A DNA stretch of 17,500 nucleotides from Glandiceps talaboti (lineage: Eukaryota > Hemichordata > Enteropneusta > Spengelidae). Of this stretch, positions 1 to 8,863 are shown piece after piece; position 1 is the stretch's first letter; each line of letters starts with the position of its first letter. Below the pieces are notes generated by a model. It was given only the letters and a program-made list of their open reading frames with translations. It made no database searches and was not told the DNA's origin. The position numbers and the translations under genes are program-made. Where the stretch lies: NCBI RefSeq assembly GCF_964340395.1, contig NC_135557.1, positions 3,981,216-3,998,715 on the forward strand. The letters are read 5' to 3'.

Positions 1-3000
1 GATAGTATGGCTAAGTGTGTTCTGTTACAATTGATAGTGTGGCTAAGTGTGTTCTGTTACAATTGATAGTGTGGCTAAGTGTGTTCTGTTACAATTGATA
101 GTGTGGCTAAGTGTGTTCTGTTACAATTGATAGTGTGGCTAAGTGTGTTCTGTTACAATTGATAGTGTGGATAAGTGTGTTCTGTTACAATTGATAGTGT
201 GGCTAAGTGTGTTCTGTTACAATTGATAGTGTGGCTAAGTGTGTTCTGTTACAATTGATAGTGTGGATAAGTGTGTTCTGTTACAATTGATAGTGTGGAT
301 AAGTGTGTTCTGTTACAATTGATAGTGTGGCTAAGTGTGTTCTGTTACAATTGATAGTGTGGATAAGTGTGTTCTGTTACAATTGATAGTGTGGCTAAGT
401 GTGTTCTGTTACAATTGATAGTATGGCTAAGTGTGTTCTGTTACAATTGATAGTGTGGATAAGTGTGTTCTGTTACAATTGATAGTGTGGCTAAGTGTGT
501 TCTGTTACAATTGATAGTGTGGCTAAGTGTGTTCTGTTACAATTGATAGTGTGGCTAAGTGTGTTCTGTTACAATTGATAGTGTGGCTAAGTGTGTTCTG
601 TTACAATTGATAGTATGGCTAAGTGTGCTCTGTTACAATTGATAGTATGGCTAAGTGTGTTCTGTTACAATTGATAGTGTGGCTAAGTGTGTTCTGTTAC
701 AATTGATAGTGTGGCTAAGTGTGTTCTGTTACAATTGATAGTGTGGCTAAGTGTGTTCTGTTACAATTGATAGTGTGGCTAAGTGTGTTCTGTTACAATT
801 GATAGTGTGGCTAAGTGTGTTCTGCTACAATTGATAGTGTGGCTAAGTGTGTTCTGTTACAATTGATAGTGTGGCTAAGTGTGTTCTGTTACAATTGATA
901 GTATGGCTAAGTGTGCTCTGTTACAATTGATAGTATGGCTAAGTGTGTTCTGTTACAATTGATAGTGTGGCTAAGTGTGTTCTGTTACAATTGATAGTGT
1001 GGCTAAGTGTGTTCTGTTACAATTGATAGTATGGCTAAGTGTGCTCTGTTACAATTGATAGTGTGGCTAAGTGTGTTCTGTTACAATTGATAGTGTGGCT
1101 AAGTGTGTTCTGTTACAATTGATAGTGTGGCTAAGTGTGTTCTGTTACAATTGATAGTGTGGCTAAGTGTGTTCTGTTACAATTGATAGTGTGGCTAAGT
1201 GTGTTCTGTTACAATTGATAGTGTGGCTAAGTGTGCTCTGTTACAATTGATAGTGTGGCTAAGTGTGTTACATTACAATTGATAGTATGGCTAAGTGTGT
1301 TCTGTTACAATTGATAGTGTGGCTAAGTGTGTTACATTACAATTGATAGTATGGCTAAGTGTGTTCTGTTACAATTGATAGTGTGGCTAAGTGTGTTACA
1401 TTACAATTGATAGTGTGGCTAAGTGTGTTCTGTTACAATTGATAGTGTGGCTAAGTGTGCTCTGTTACAATTGATAGTGTGGCTAAGTGTGTTCTGTTAC
1501 AATTGATAGTGTGGCTAAGTGTGTTCTGTTACAATTGATAGTATGGCTAAGTGTGTTCTGTTACAATTGATAGTGTGGCTAAGTGTGCTCTGTTACAATT
1601 GATAGTGTGGCTAAGTGTGTTCTGTTACAATTGATAGTGTGGCTAAGTGTGTTCTGTTACAATTGATAGTGTGGCTAAGTGTGTTACATTACAATTGATA
1701 GTATGGCTAAGTGTGTTCTGTTACAATTGATAGTGTGGCTAAGTGTGTTACATTACAATTGATAGTATGGCTAAGTGTGTTCTGTTACAATTGATAGTGT
1801 GGCTAAGTGTGTTCTGTTACAATTGATAGTGTGGCTAAGTGTGTTCTGTTACAATTGATAGTGTGGCTAAGTGTGTTCTGTTACAATTGATAGTGTGGCT
1901 AAGTGTGTTCTGTTACAATTGATAGTGTGGCTAAGTGTGTTCTGTTACAATTGATAGTGTGGCTAAGTGTGTTCTGTTACAATTGATAGTGTGGCTAAGT
2001 GTGCTCAGTTACAATTGATAGTGTGGCTAAGTGTGTTCTGTTACAATTGATAGTGTGGCTAAGTGTGTTCTGTTACAATTGATAGTGTGGCTAAGTGTGT
2101 TCTGTTACAATTGATAGTGTGGCTAAGTGTGTTCTGTTACAATTGATAGTGTGGCTAAGTGTGTTCTGTTACAATTGATAGTATGGCTAAGTGTGTTCTG
2201 TTACAATTGATAGTGTGGCTAAGTGTGTTCTGTTACAATTGATAGTGTGGCTAAGTGTGTTCTGTTACAATTGATAGTGTGGCTAAGTGTGTTCTGTTAC
2301 AATTGATAGTGTGGCTAAGTGTGTTCTGTTACAATTGATAGTGTGGCTAAGTGTGTTCTGTTACAATTGATAGTGTGGCTAAGTGTGTTCTGTTACAATT
2401 GATAGTGTGGCTAAGTGTGTTCTGTTACAATTGATAGTGTGGCTAAGTGTGCTCTGTTACAATTGATAGTGTGGCTAAGTGTGTTCTGTTACAATTGATA
2501 GTGTGGCTAAGTGTGTTCTGCTACAATTGATAGTGTGGCTAAGTGTGTTCTGTTACAATTGATAGTGTGGCTAAGTGTGTTCTGTTACAATTGATAGTGT
2601 GGCTAAGTGTGTTCTGTTACAATTGATAGTGTGGCTAAGTGTGTTCTGTTACAATTGATAGTGTGGCTAAGTGTGTTCTGTTACAATTGATAGTGTGGCT
2701 AAGTGTGTTCTGTTACAATTGATAGTGTGGCTAAGTGTGTTCTGTTACAATTGATAGTGTGGCTAAGTGTGTTCTGTTACAATTGATAGTGTGGCTAAGT
2801 GTGTTCTGTTACAATTGATAGTGTGGCTAAGTGTGTTCTGTTACAATTGATAGTGTGGCTAAGTGTGTTCTGTTACAATTGATAGTATGGCTAAGTGTGT
2901 TCTGTTACAATTGATAGTGTGGCTAAGTGTGTTCTGTTACAATTGATAGTGTGGCTAAGTGTGTTCTGTTACAATTGATAGTGTGGCTAAGTGTGTTCTG

Positions 3001-4346
3001 TTACAATTGATAGTGTGGCTAAGTGTGTTCTGTTACAATTGATAGTATGGCTAAGTGTGTTCTGTTACAATTGATAGTGTGGCTAAGTGTGTTCTGTTAC
3101 AATTGATAGTGTGGCTAAGTGTGTTCTGTTACAATTGATAGTGTGGCTAAGTGTGTTCTGTTACAATTGATAGTGTGGCTAAGTGTGTTCTGTTACAATT
3201 GATAGTGTGGCTAAGTGTGTTCTGTTACAATTGATAGTGTGGCTAAGTGTGTTCTGTTACAATTGATGGTGTGGCTAAGTGTGTTCTGTTACAATTGATA
3301 GTGTGGCTAAGTGTGTTCTGTTACAATTGATAGTGTGGCTAAGTGTGTTCTGTTACAATTGATAGTGTGGCTAAGTGTGTTCTGTTACAATTGATAGTGT
3401 GGCTAACTGTGCTCTGTTACAATTGATAGTGTGGCTAAGTGTGTTCTGTTACAATTGATAGTGTGGCTAAGTGTGTTCTGCTACAATTGATAGTGTGGCT
3501 AAGTGTGTTCTGTTACAATTGATAGTGTGGCTAAGTGTGTTCTGTTACAATTGATAGTGTGGCTAAGTGTGTTCTGTTACAATTGATAGTGTGGCTAAGT
3601 GTGTTCTGTTACAATTGATAGTGTGGCTAAGTGTGTTCTGTTACAATTGATAGTGTGGCTAAGTGTGTTCTGTTACAATTGATAGTGTGGCTAAGTGTGT
3701 TCTGTTACAATTGATAGTGTGGCTAAGTGTGTTCTGTTACAATTGATAGTGTGGCTAAGTGTGTTCTGTTACAATTGATAGTGTGGCTAAGTGTGTTCTG
3801 TTACAATTGATAGTGTGGCTAAGTGTGTTCTGTTACAATTGATAGTGTGGCTAAGCGTGTTCTGTTACAATTGATAGTGTGGCTAAGCGTGTTCTGTTAC
3901 AATTGATAGTGTGGCTAAGCGTGTTCTGTTACAATTGATAGTGTGGCTAAGCGTGTTCTGTTACAATTGATAGTGTGGCTAAGCGTGTTCTGTTACAATT
4001 GATAGTGTGGCTAAGTGTGTTCTGTTACAATTGATAGTGTGGCTAAGTGTGTTCTGTTACAATTGATAGTGTGGCTAAGTGTGTTCTGTTACAATTGATA
4101 GTGTGGCTAAGTGTGTTCTGTTACAATTGATAGTGTGGCTAAGTGTGTTCTGTTACAATTGATAGTGTGGCTAAGTGTGTTCTGTTACAATTGATAGTGT
4201 GGCTAAGTGTGTTCTGTTACAATTGATAGTGTGGCTAAGTGTGTTCTGTTACAATTGATAGTGTGGCTAAGCGTGTTCTGTTACAATTGATAGTGTGGCT
4301 AAGTGTGTTCTGTTACAATTGATAGTGTGGCTAAGCGTGTTCTGTT
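1..4346. repeat. 32-bp satellite array, about 135.8 copies
   Basis: The unit (for example 33-64) is 32 bp and centres on GGCTAAGTGTGTTCTG followed by TTACAATTGATAGTG. Unit starts fall at 1 + 32n all the way to 4321, so no insertion or deletion has accumulated over 135 full copies; the last copy breaks off after 26 bp. The array reaches the left edge of the window and probably continues beyond it. Variation is single-base and clustered: GGATAAG only in five units between 161 and 480; ACATTACAATT for CTGTTACAATT in five units between 1249 and 1760; AAGCGTG in seven units between 3841 and 4346. Each unit carries TGA, TAG and TAA, and 32 is not a multiple of three, so it has no coding potential. 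Since the exon at 4582 has an upstream partner, the array is inferred to be intronic. Confidence 0.97.
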
Positions 4347-4443
4347 TTACAGTCAAATATTCATGAGAGCTGTTTTAGTCCTTAAGTATTCATGATGATT
4401 GTTTTACAGTCATTAATATTCATGATGGTTGTTTTACAGTCAT
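4344..4443. repeat. Degenerate 28-30-bp tandem repeat at array edge, about 3.4 copies
   Basis: Three imperfect units begin at 4344, 4372 and 4401, with a partial fourth at 4431. Each opens with GTTTTACAGTC or a close variant and carries TATTCATGA about 12 bases later. The repeat starts exactly where the 32-bp satellite stops and shares its GTT...ACA word, so it may mark the diverged edge of that array, though the rest of the unit differs. Sequence from 4444 to 4581 is AT-rich intron with no other structure seen, apart from a branch-point-like TTCTAAC at about 4558-4564. Confidence 0.8.
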
Positions 4444-4581
4444 AACAAAAGACCAGAGAATATGCTACACTGGGGTCCTGTCAAATTCATGAAACTTTTC
4501 CAGCTAAAAATTAAAATGCAATATTGTGTGAAAAAAACAAATAATCTCAAAAACGTTTTCTAACTTTTGATTTCAATGTAG

Positions 4582-4727
4582 GGTTATCTCCTCTTCACTT
4601 AGCAGTCATCTCTCATCAGACAACAAAGAGAGTGTTTATTGACAACAATGCTACAGATATTATGGTTGATAATTCATACAACATGGAATTACTAATTCGT
4701 TATATGCATGCTGATGTATCCCTGCCT
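4582..4727 (+). CDS. NFKBIZ-like: Atypical IkB-family ankyrin protein, antepenultimate exon
   Basis: This internal exon is 146 bp. The acceptor TGTAG ends at 4581, about 19 bases after a TTCTAAC branch-point-like site; the donor CCT|GTAAGT follows 4727. The exon begins with GG, the last two bases of a codon whose first base lies in the upstream exon; a G there would give the glycine usual before this motif. It then reads LSPLHLAVISHQ, a canonical ankyrin TPLHLA-type helix start, and later NMELLIRYMHADVSLP, the second helix of the next repeat. The exon ends on a codon boundary and joins in frame to the exon at 5325. Ankyrin repeats of IkB proteins bind NF-kB Rel domains. The insert between the two helices (about residues 17-31) resembles the longer loop found at this point in IkB-zeta, recalled from memory rather than searched. 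Other IkB or BCL-3 relatives remain possible. Confidence 0.82.
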
Positions 4728-4749
4728 GTAAGTATGTCAACAGATATAA

Positions 4750-5002
4750 TAATAGGGAACTTGCAATCCAGACTGAGCATGCTCAGATGCAAAGGACTAT
4801 GGGATTATCTGAGGTTATCGTAATACCTAATCTGGAGCTACCGATAAAATAAACCTCCCACAATGGTCAGGATGACTATGAATAATTAGTTGTGGTTAGA
4901 AATAATGTAACATTATGGTTGACAATACTAATTGATTAGTATATATTACCACATTTCCCATAATGCAACATTCAACATGGCGGTTTTGCAAGTTCCCTAT
5001 TA
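4750..5002. mobile_element. MITE-like element with 17-bp terminal inverted repeats, in an intron
   Basis: TAATAGGGAACTTGCAA at 4750-4766 is the exact reverse complement of TTGCAAGTTCCCTATTA at 4986-5002. A weaker inward match continues, with ATGGGA followed by GGT-AT on both arms. The span is 253 bp and has no coding potential, as expected of a non-autonomous DNA transposon. Internal palindromes include CTGAGCATGCTCAG (4773-4786), ATAATGT-A-ACATTAT (4902-4916) and an 8-bp stem at 4925-4942. A TA flanks the GGGAAC ends on both sides and could be the target duplication, but the inverted repeat runs on through it, so duplication and superfamily are unresolved. It lies wholly inside the 597-bp intron 4728-5324; the rest of that intron shows nothing recognisable. 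Confidence 0.6.
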
Positions 5003-5324
5003 GATGATATTCCCCAAATTTTTCTTCGCTTGTCAAGGAAAATATGAGTGACCTAAGGGGCCTTTCCACTAACTGTTGCTAGACTCATAGTAACAAAACA
5101 GGTTATGAGTATTTTCCAGCTGAATAACCAAAAATATTGGAGAATAACTTAGTCAATGTCATCACAAATTGATTTCTCAAATAGAAAGCCAGGCTAAAAT
5201 TGTTTTATATATTGAAAATTAAAAAAAGTGCCTTATCCTCATTTGTATGGGCACTTTAAACGGGACATGTGCAAAATAAAATATAGTAGTCTGAAATTTA
5301 TTGTTTTGTTTTTTTATTTCACAG

Positions 5325-5603
5325 GATGGTAAGGCAGGAAAGACAGCTTTACATTATATAGCTGAGAAAGGTGACAGTAAAATGATGCCTCAACTATTCA
5401 ACATGGTGGATGATGCAAGTGCTATAGTCAATGAAACTATGTTTAATGGTAATACAGCTTTACATCTTGTAGTTGGTAGTGGTCGGAAGGAAGACGATAT
5501 CCTGAAACTAGTACAAATATTGTTTGACTACGGAGCAGATCCAAGCATCCAAAACTCAGAAGGAGAAAAAGCTATAGTCTATGCACAGAAATCTCATTTA
5601 AAG
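5325..5603 (+). CDS. NFKBIZ-like: Atypical IkB-family ankyrin protein, penultimate exon with two ankyrin repeats
   Basis: This exon is 279 bp, or 93 codons, phase 0 at both ends. The acceptor is a T-rich tract ending TTTCACAG at 5324, and the donor AAG|GTAAGT follows 5603. It encodes two ankyrin repeats: GKTALHYIAEKGDSKMM near residues 5-21, and NGNTALHLVVGSG near 42-54, followed by the helix LVQILFDYGADPSIQN and EGEKAIVYAQ. The order GxTALH..AE, VN...NGNTALH, GADPS.xN matches the C-terminal ankyrin repeats of IkB-zeta (NFKBIZ) better than IkB-alpha or p105, judging from remembered family sequences. Such proteins act in the nucleus on NF-kB p50/p52 dimers to activate or repress selected immune genes. 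Orthology to zeta versus NS or BCL-3 is not settled. Reading past the donor runs into a microsatellite, so the splice is strongly preferred. Confidence 0.9.
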
Positions 5604-5668
5604 GTAAGTGAAGTGAAGGGGAGGGGTTTGGTGGCAGCAGCATGGACAGGTAGGCACCCAGATAGACT

Positions 5669-5990
5669 GTATGTATGTATGTATGTATGTATGTATGTAT
5701 GTATGTATGTATGTATGTATGTATGTATGTATGTATGTATGTATGTATGTATGTATGTATGTATGTATGTGTGTGTGTGTGTGTGTATGTATGTGTGTGT
5801 ATATGTATATATACTATGTATGTGTGTATATATATATATAAATAATTACATATATGTGTGTGTGTGTGTGAGTATATGTGAGTATATGTGTGTGTGTGTG
5901 TATGTGTGAGTATATGTGTGTGTGTGCGTATGGTACGTACATGTACATACAAACATGTGTATGTGGGTGTGTGCAAATATGTAGCTTAAA
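5669..5990. repeat. Compound (GTAT)25 and GT/AT microsatellite in intron
   Basis: An uninterrupted run of 25 GTAT units occupies 5669-5768. It is followed by a GT run and mixed GT, AT and GTGAGTATAT stretches to about 5990, including (AT) around 5829-5840. It lies in the 517-bp intron 5604-6120, beginning only 65 bases after the donor. The tract is stop-free in several frames, which extends the exon frame spuriously to 5909. A tract this pure is expected to be length-polymorphic. Confidence 0.95.
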
Positions 5991-6120
5991 ACAGATGGCT
6001 AGACATACGGATATATACAAAAAGACAAAGTTTGAGGAAAGACTCTACAACCAGAGATATACCCTAGACACAAAAAACGATTGTAAATCATTACTAATTT
6101 ATCATTATTACTGTTTCCAG

Positions 6121-6153
6121 GTGAAGAGGAGACTGAGAGGCCATTCGCAGTAA
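6121..6153 (+). CDS. NFKBIZ-like: Atypical IkB-family ankyrin protein, terminal coding exon
   Basis: The acceptor CTGTTTCCAG ends at 6120, with a TACTAAT branch-point-like site at 6092-6098. The exon continues in phase 0 as VKRRLRGHSQ and a TAA stop at 6151-6153. Joined to the previous exon the C-terminus reads KSHLK-VKRRLRGHSQ, a short basic tail directly after the last ankyrin repeat. A similar arginine/lysine-rich tail ends vertebrate IkB-zeta, as recalled. The tail could serve nuclear targeting or close the ankyrin stack; that is inference. The three exons give 458 coding bases: two bases of a split codon, 151 codons and the stop. This is a small exon, so the call rests on the splice signals, the frame and the matching tail. 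Confidence 0.78.
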   Translation: MKRRLRGHSQ

Positions 6154-6758
6154 TCTCATTGGCTTGTACCCAGATGATACAAGAAGCCTGCATTCTGATT
6201 GGGTGACAGGTGAAAGAAATACTAATTGTGACTAACAAAAATGAAGAACAGAAGAGACTTTGAGACAAGTCTGTTGAAATGCCAACTTTGTATATACTTA
6301 CCAAAACTCAATGTAAAAAAATGAAAAAAAAATGAATAATTTAACAAAATTTATAGCATTTTTTGAACACTTGTTGTTGTTTTCATAACTTTCTGTGTTT
6401 CAAAACTTCAAAGTTGTGGATTTTGATTTATAACATAAGTGATACTGATCCATTTGTTTTGTCTAACATAAAGATTAACCTTTAACTTCTGACCTTTAAC
6501 CCTTTCAGTACCAGCTGTTGACCTTTAACCCTGTCAGTACCAGACAGACTTGTGTACAATATGTATAAATGTTTGTATGTTATAACCTTTGTAAGTCATT
6601 TGATCTGTCAAGCTGATCAATATTTTTGGTCCAATTTATTTGAGAATAGTATGACTTTGTAGCTGTTTGTCTACTTGAATACAAGAATTTTGACTGCAAA
6701 GCTAGAATTAAAACTGAGATATCAGAGATTTGACAAGGGAAAGTTAACGATCTAGAAT
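6154..6758 (+). other. Presumed 3' UTR start of the IkB-like gene
   Basis: AT-rich sequence after the stop codon, with A runs near 6316-6335 and no further coding signal. The polyadenylation site is not determined. ATTAAA occurs at 6707-6712 and 6837-6842; the first AATAAA is at 7249-7254, followed by 7349, 7491, 7839, 7953, 8472 and 8561. The UTR could therefore be about 0.6 kb or well over 1 kb. A 29-bp direct duplication is contained within it and listed separately. Confidence 0.5.
6490..6543. repeat. 29-bp direct duplication, two copies
   Basis: TGACCTTTAACCCTTTCAG followed by TACCAG at 6490-6514 recurs at 6519-6543 with one substitution (CTGTCAG). The copies are spaced 29 bp apart, in the presumed 3' UTR. 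A third, weaker GACCTTTAAC-like word (AACCTTTAACTT) precedes them at 6477-6488. Confidence 0.8.
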
Positions 6759-6936
6759 ATAACCATGACCATGTACATAGCAACTGTATATTCAAATGTC
6801 TTTAGAGAAAATCTAGCTAAACTTATAGTATTATGTATTAAATTACAGAAATACAATTATGTGTGTTAAAGTAACTAAGTATTTGAAAATAGAAAGAAAA
6901 GTGCCTAGCAACCATGACCATACACATATTGCATAG

Positions 6937-6953
6937 CACCACATAATGTGGTG
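6937..6953. other. Perfect 7-bp stem with three-base loop
   Basis: CACCACATAATGTGGTG folds as a 7-bp G/C-containing stem closed by a UAA loop in plus-strand RNA. It lies 784 bases past the stop codon, between two candidate polyadenylation signals, so it may or may not be in the mature 3' UTR. Confidence 0.55.
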
Positions 6954-7006
6954 TTTTCTATAGTCTTTCTAAAGTATGGTGTATATCAAGCAACTGATAA
7001 ACCAAT

Positions 7007-7134
7007 GCAGAATTCACAAACAGAAGTGAAAGTCCTTAGCAACCACAATTATGTACATAGTGACTGCAGAATTCACAAACAGAAGTGAAAGTCCTTAGCA
7101 ACCACAATTATGTACATAGTGACTGCAGAATTCA
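7007..7134. repeat. 59-bp tandem duplication, about 2.2 copies
   Basis: The units at 7007-7065 and 7066-7124 are identical by eye and begin GCAGAATTCACAAAC. A third copy is cut off after GCAGAATTCA at 7134. The unit contains the AGCAACCACAATTATG plus ACATAGTGACTGCAG core of the surrounding diverged family. The identity of the copies implies a recent duplication. Confidence 0.92.
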
Positions 7135-7506
7135 AATATTTTCAGGTAATCTTTCTAAGATAATGTTTGATAAGTGATAAAATAATGCAGTCCATGTGTT
7201 CATTCAAAGAGAAAAACATTTGACAAACAAATGAAACTCCTTAGCAACAATAAATATGGACATGGTAACTGCGTAATTCAAGTGTTTTGAGATAGTCTTG
7301 CTAACTATAAATATTGATTAGCAAGGAAAAAGTAGAGTTGTTGACCGAAATAAATATTCAAAAACACAAACAATACTCCTTGACAACCATGATTATGTAC
7401 ATAGTAACTACAAAATTGAAGTGTTTTAGTAAAAGACAGCCATGTGTATCCTGAGGAATGAGTGTTCAAAAAAGCAAAATCAAAAAGTAAAATAAAAATG
7501 TATATA

Positions 7507-7754
7507 AACCAGGCTATGCCATAACCATACCCATAGTAACCAGGCTATGCCATAATCGTACCCATAGTAACCAGGCTATGCCATAATCGTACCCATAGTA
7601 ACCAAGCTATGCCATAATCATACCCATAGTAACCAGGCTATGCCATAATCGTAACCATAGTAACCAAGCTATGCCATAATCATACCCATAGTAACCAGGT
7701 TATGCCATAATCATACCATTAGTAACCAGGTTATGCCATAAACGTACCCATAGT
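7507..7754. repeat. 31-bp minisatellite, exactly 8 copies
   Basis: Units start at 7507, 7538, 7569, 7600, 7631, 7662, 7693 and 7724, each 31 bp (8 x 31 = 248). Key words are AACCAGGCTATGCCATAATC and CCCATAGT. Units at 7569 and 7631 (AGGC, CGTA) alternate with those at 7600 and 7662 (AAGC, CATA), giving a 62-bp higher-order pair. The CATAATCRTRCCCATAGTAAC portion matches the core of the surrounding diverged repeat family, which suggests the array grew from one such copy. Confidence 0.95.
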
Positions 7755-7915
7755 AATTGCAAATATAAGGTAACCGAAAAAGCCTTGTTTAGCAAATAAC
7801 AATTACTCAGTTCTGTGTTTTCAGGGAATAAGCATGTGAATAAATTATCTCCCTAGTAACCATAATCATGTCCATAGCAACAGCAAAATTCAAATGCTTT
7901 AAGGATAAAATTAAG

Positions 7916-8863
7916 GAAATATAAGCTGTAGAAAAAAGGGATTAGCAAATTTAATAAATGTGGGGAAAAAGAATGGAATGTCTTTGTATATATTATCAGG
8001 TTTTGGAAAAAGGTGTATAATGTCATGTTGGTTGTATGAATATCAAAATAGTTTATCATCTCAAATATGACATATATGTATGTTATAAAGTTTGGCAATA
8101 ATATGTACTGCTAGTGTAAGATGATGACAATGTAAGTATAAGTACTAGTATGACAATGCTGGTCATTTTTATGAAAGTATTAAAAGTAGTAGTGAAATTG
8201 AAAGTGATACATTTAAAGACAATCAGTTTCATGTTTTTTACAATTTTGTTGGGTTTTTGTTATTGTTCATAAATTTTTATGGGGGGGGGGGCCTCACCCT
8301 TGTAGGAATTGGTTTCTAGCCTAAACTCTATATACATGTTAAGTATATTATAAAACTGGGGTGTCACTGTTAATGGGGTGCCACAGTTAATGGGATAAGG
8401 GTTATGAATAGATACCATACCTATCTAGGATTCCTTACCAAGCTTTTGATTACATGTAATTACTAGAAAGCAATAAAGTTTTATCACATCGTAATATTTC
8501 AGATCCAAAAATGTACATTTACTTAAAAATTCAAAATGATGTTTTTTTTAGTATTTATAAAATAAACAGGACTATTCAAAGTTAATAGTGATATTTAATG
8601 CTACAAAATGAGGCCTCTTTGCAGCAATGGAAGGTCCCCCTCCCCCCTCCCTTGCCCCCCCCTCATTGTGACTAGCAAGGGATATAAGACTGTTACCAGT
8701 TACTTCTAGCAGTATGTACTCCATGATAAAATGCTACAAAAAATAGTCCTTTTCATATTAGATGTAACAAACCAAGGAGAAAATCCTCCTTTTTTACACA
8801 TCATAGATTTTTTTTAGGAATTCCATGTGATTTTTACACAGGATAGTATTATTTATGTTTCTC
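7916..8863. other. AT-rich non-coding sequence with G and C homopolymer tracts
   Basis: No supported gene is seen. Frames are short and of chance composition. Notable items are an 11-base G run at 8281-8291, a C-rich stretch at about 8635-8663, and AATAAA words at 7953, 8472 and 8561 that could serve as distal polyadenylation signals of the IkB-like gene. The rest is AT-rich with many short homopolymers. Confidence 0.6.

Larger units (their letters stand above)
6759..7900. repeat. Diverged repeat family sharing one ~45-bp core, about seven copies
   Basis: A core reading roughly CTTAGCAACCATRATTATG then CATAGTAACTGCARAATTCA recurs at about 6759-6801, 6903-6930 (partial), 7031-7075, 7091-7136, 7235-7288, 7375-7427 and 7850-7900. 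Copies differ by scattered substitutions and small gaps, and the spacers vary from about 60 to over 400 bp. Several copies are followed by a TGTTTT then TCTTTCTAA- or TCTTGCTAA-like word, so the ancestral unit was longer than the core. The 59-bp and 31-bp tandem repeats inside this interval contain parts of the core. No gene is seen here; several AATAAA words occur between copies. Confidence 0.7.

Noticed and set aside
1-4346. CRISPR array (32-bp repeats)
   Set aside because: Units abut directly with no unique spacers, no cas genes are present, and the setting is eukaryotic.
5604-5909. Extension of the ankyrin exon through 5909
   Set aside because: A consensus GTAAGT donor follows 5603, the ankyrin homology stops there, and the extension is translated microsatellite. 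The in-frame exon at 6121 gives a better C-terminus.
5999-6304. 101-codon minus-strand frame
   Set aside because: It is antisense to the terminal exon and 3' UTR, with no recognisable motif.
7853-8098. 81-codon minus-strand frame
   Set aside because: It is a Phe/Ile/Tyr-rich chance frame in AT-rich DNA and overlaps a copy of the diverged repeat family.
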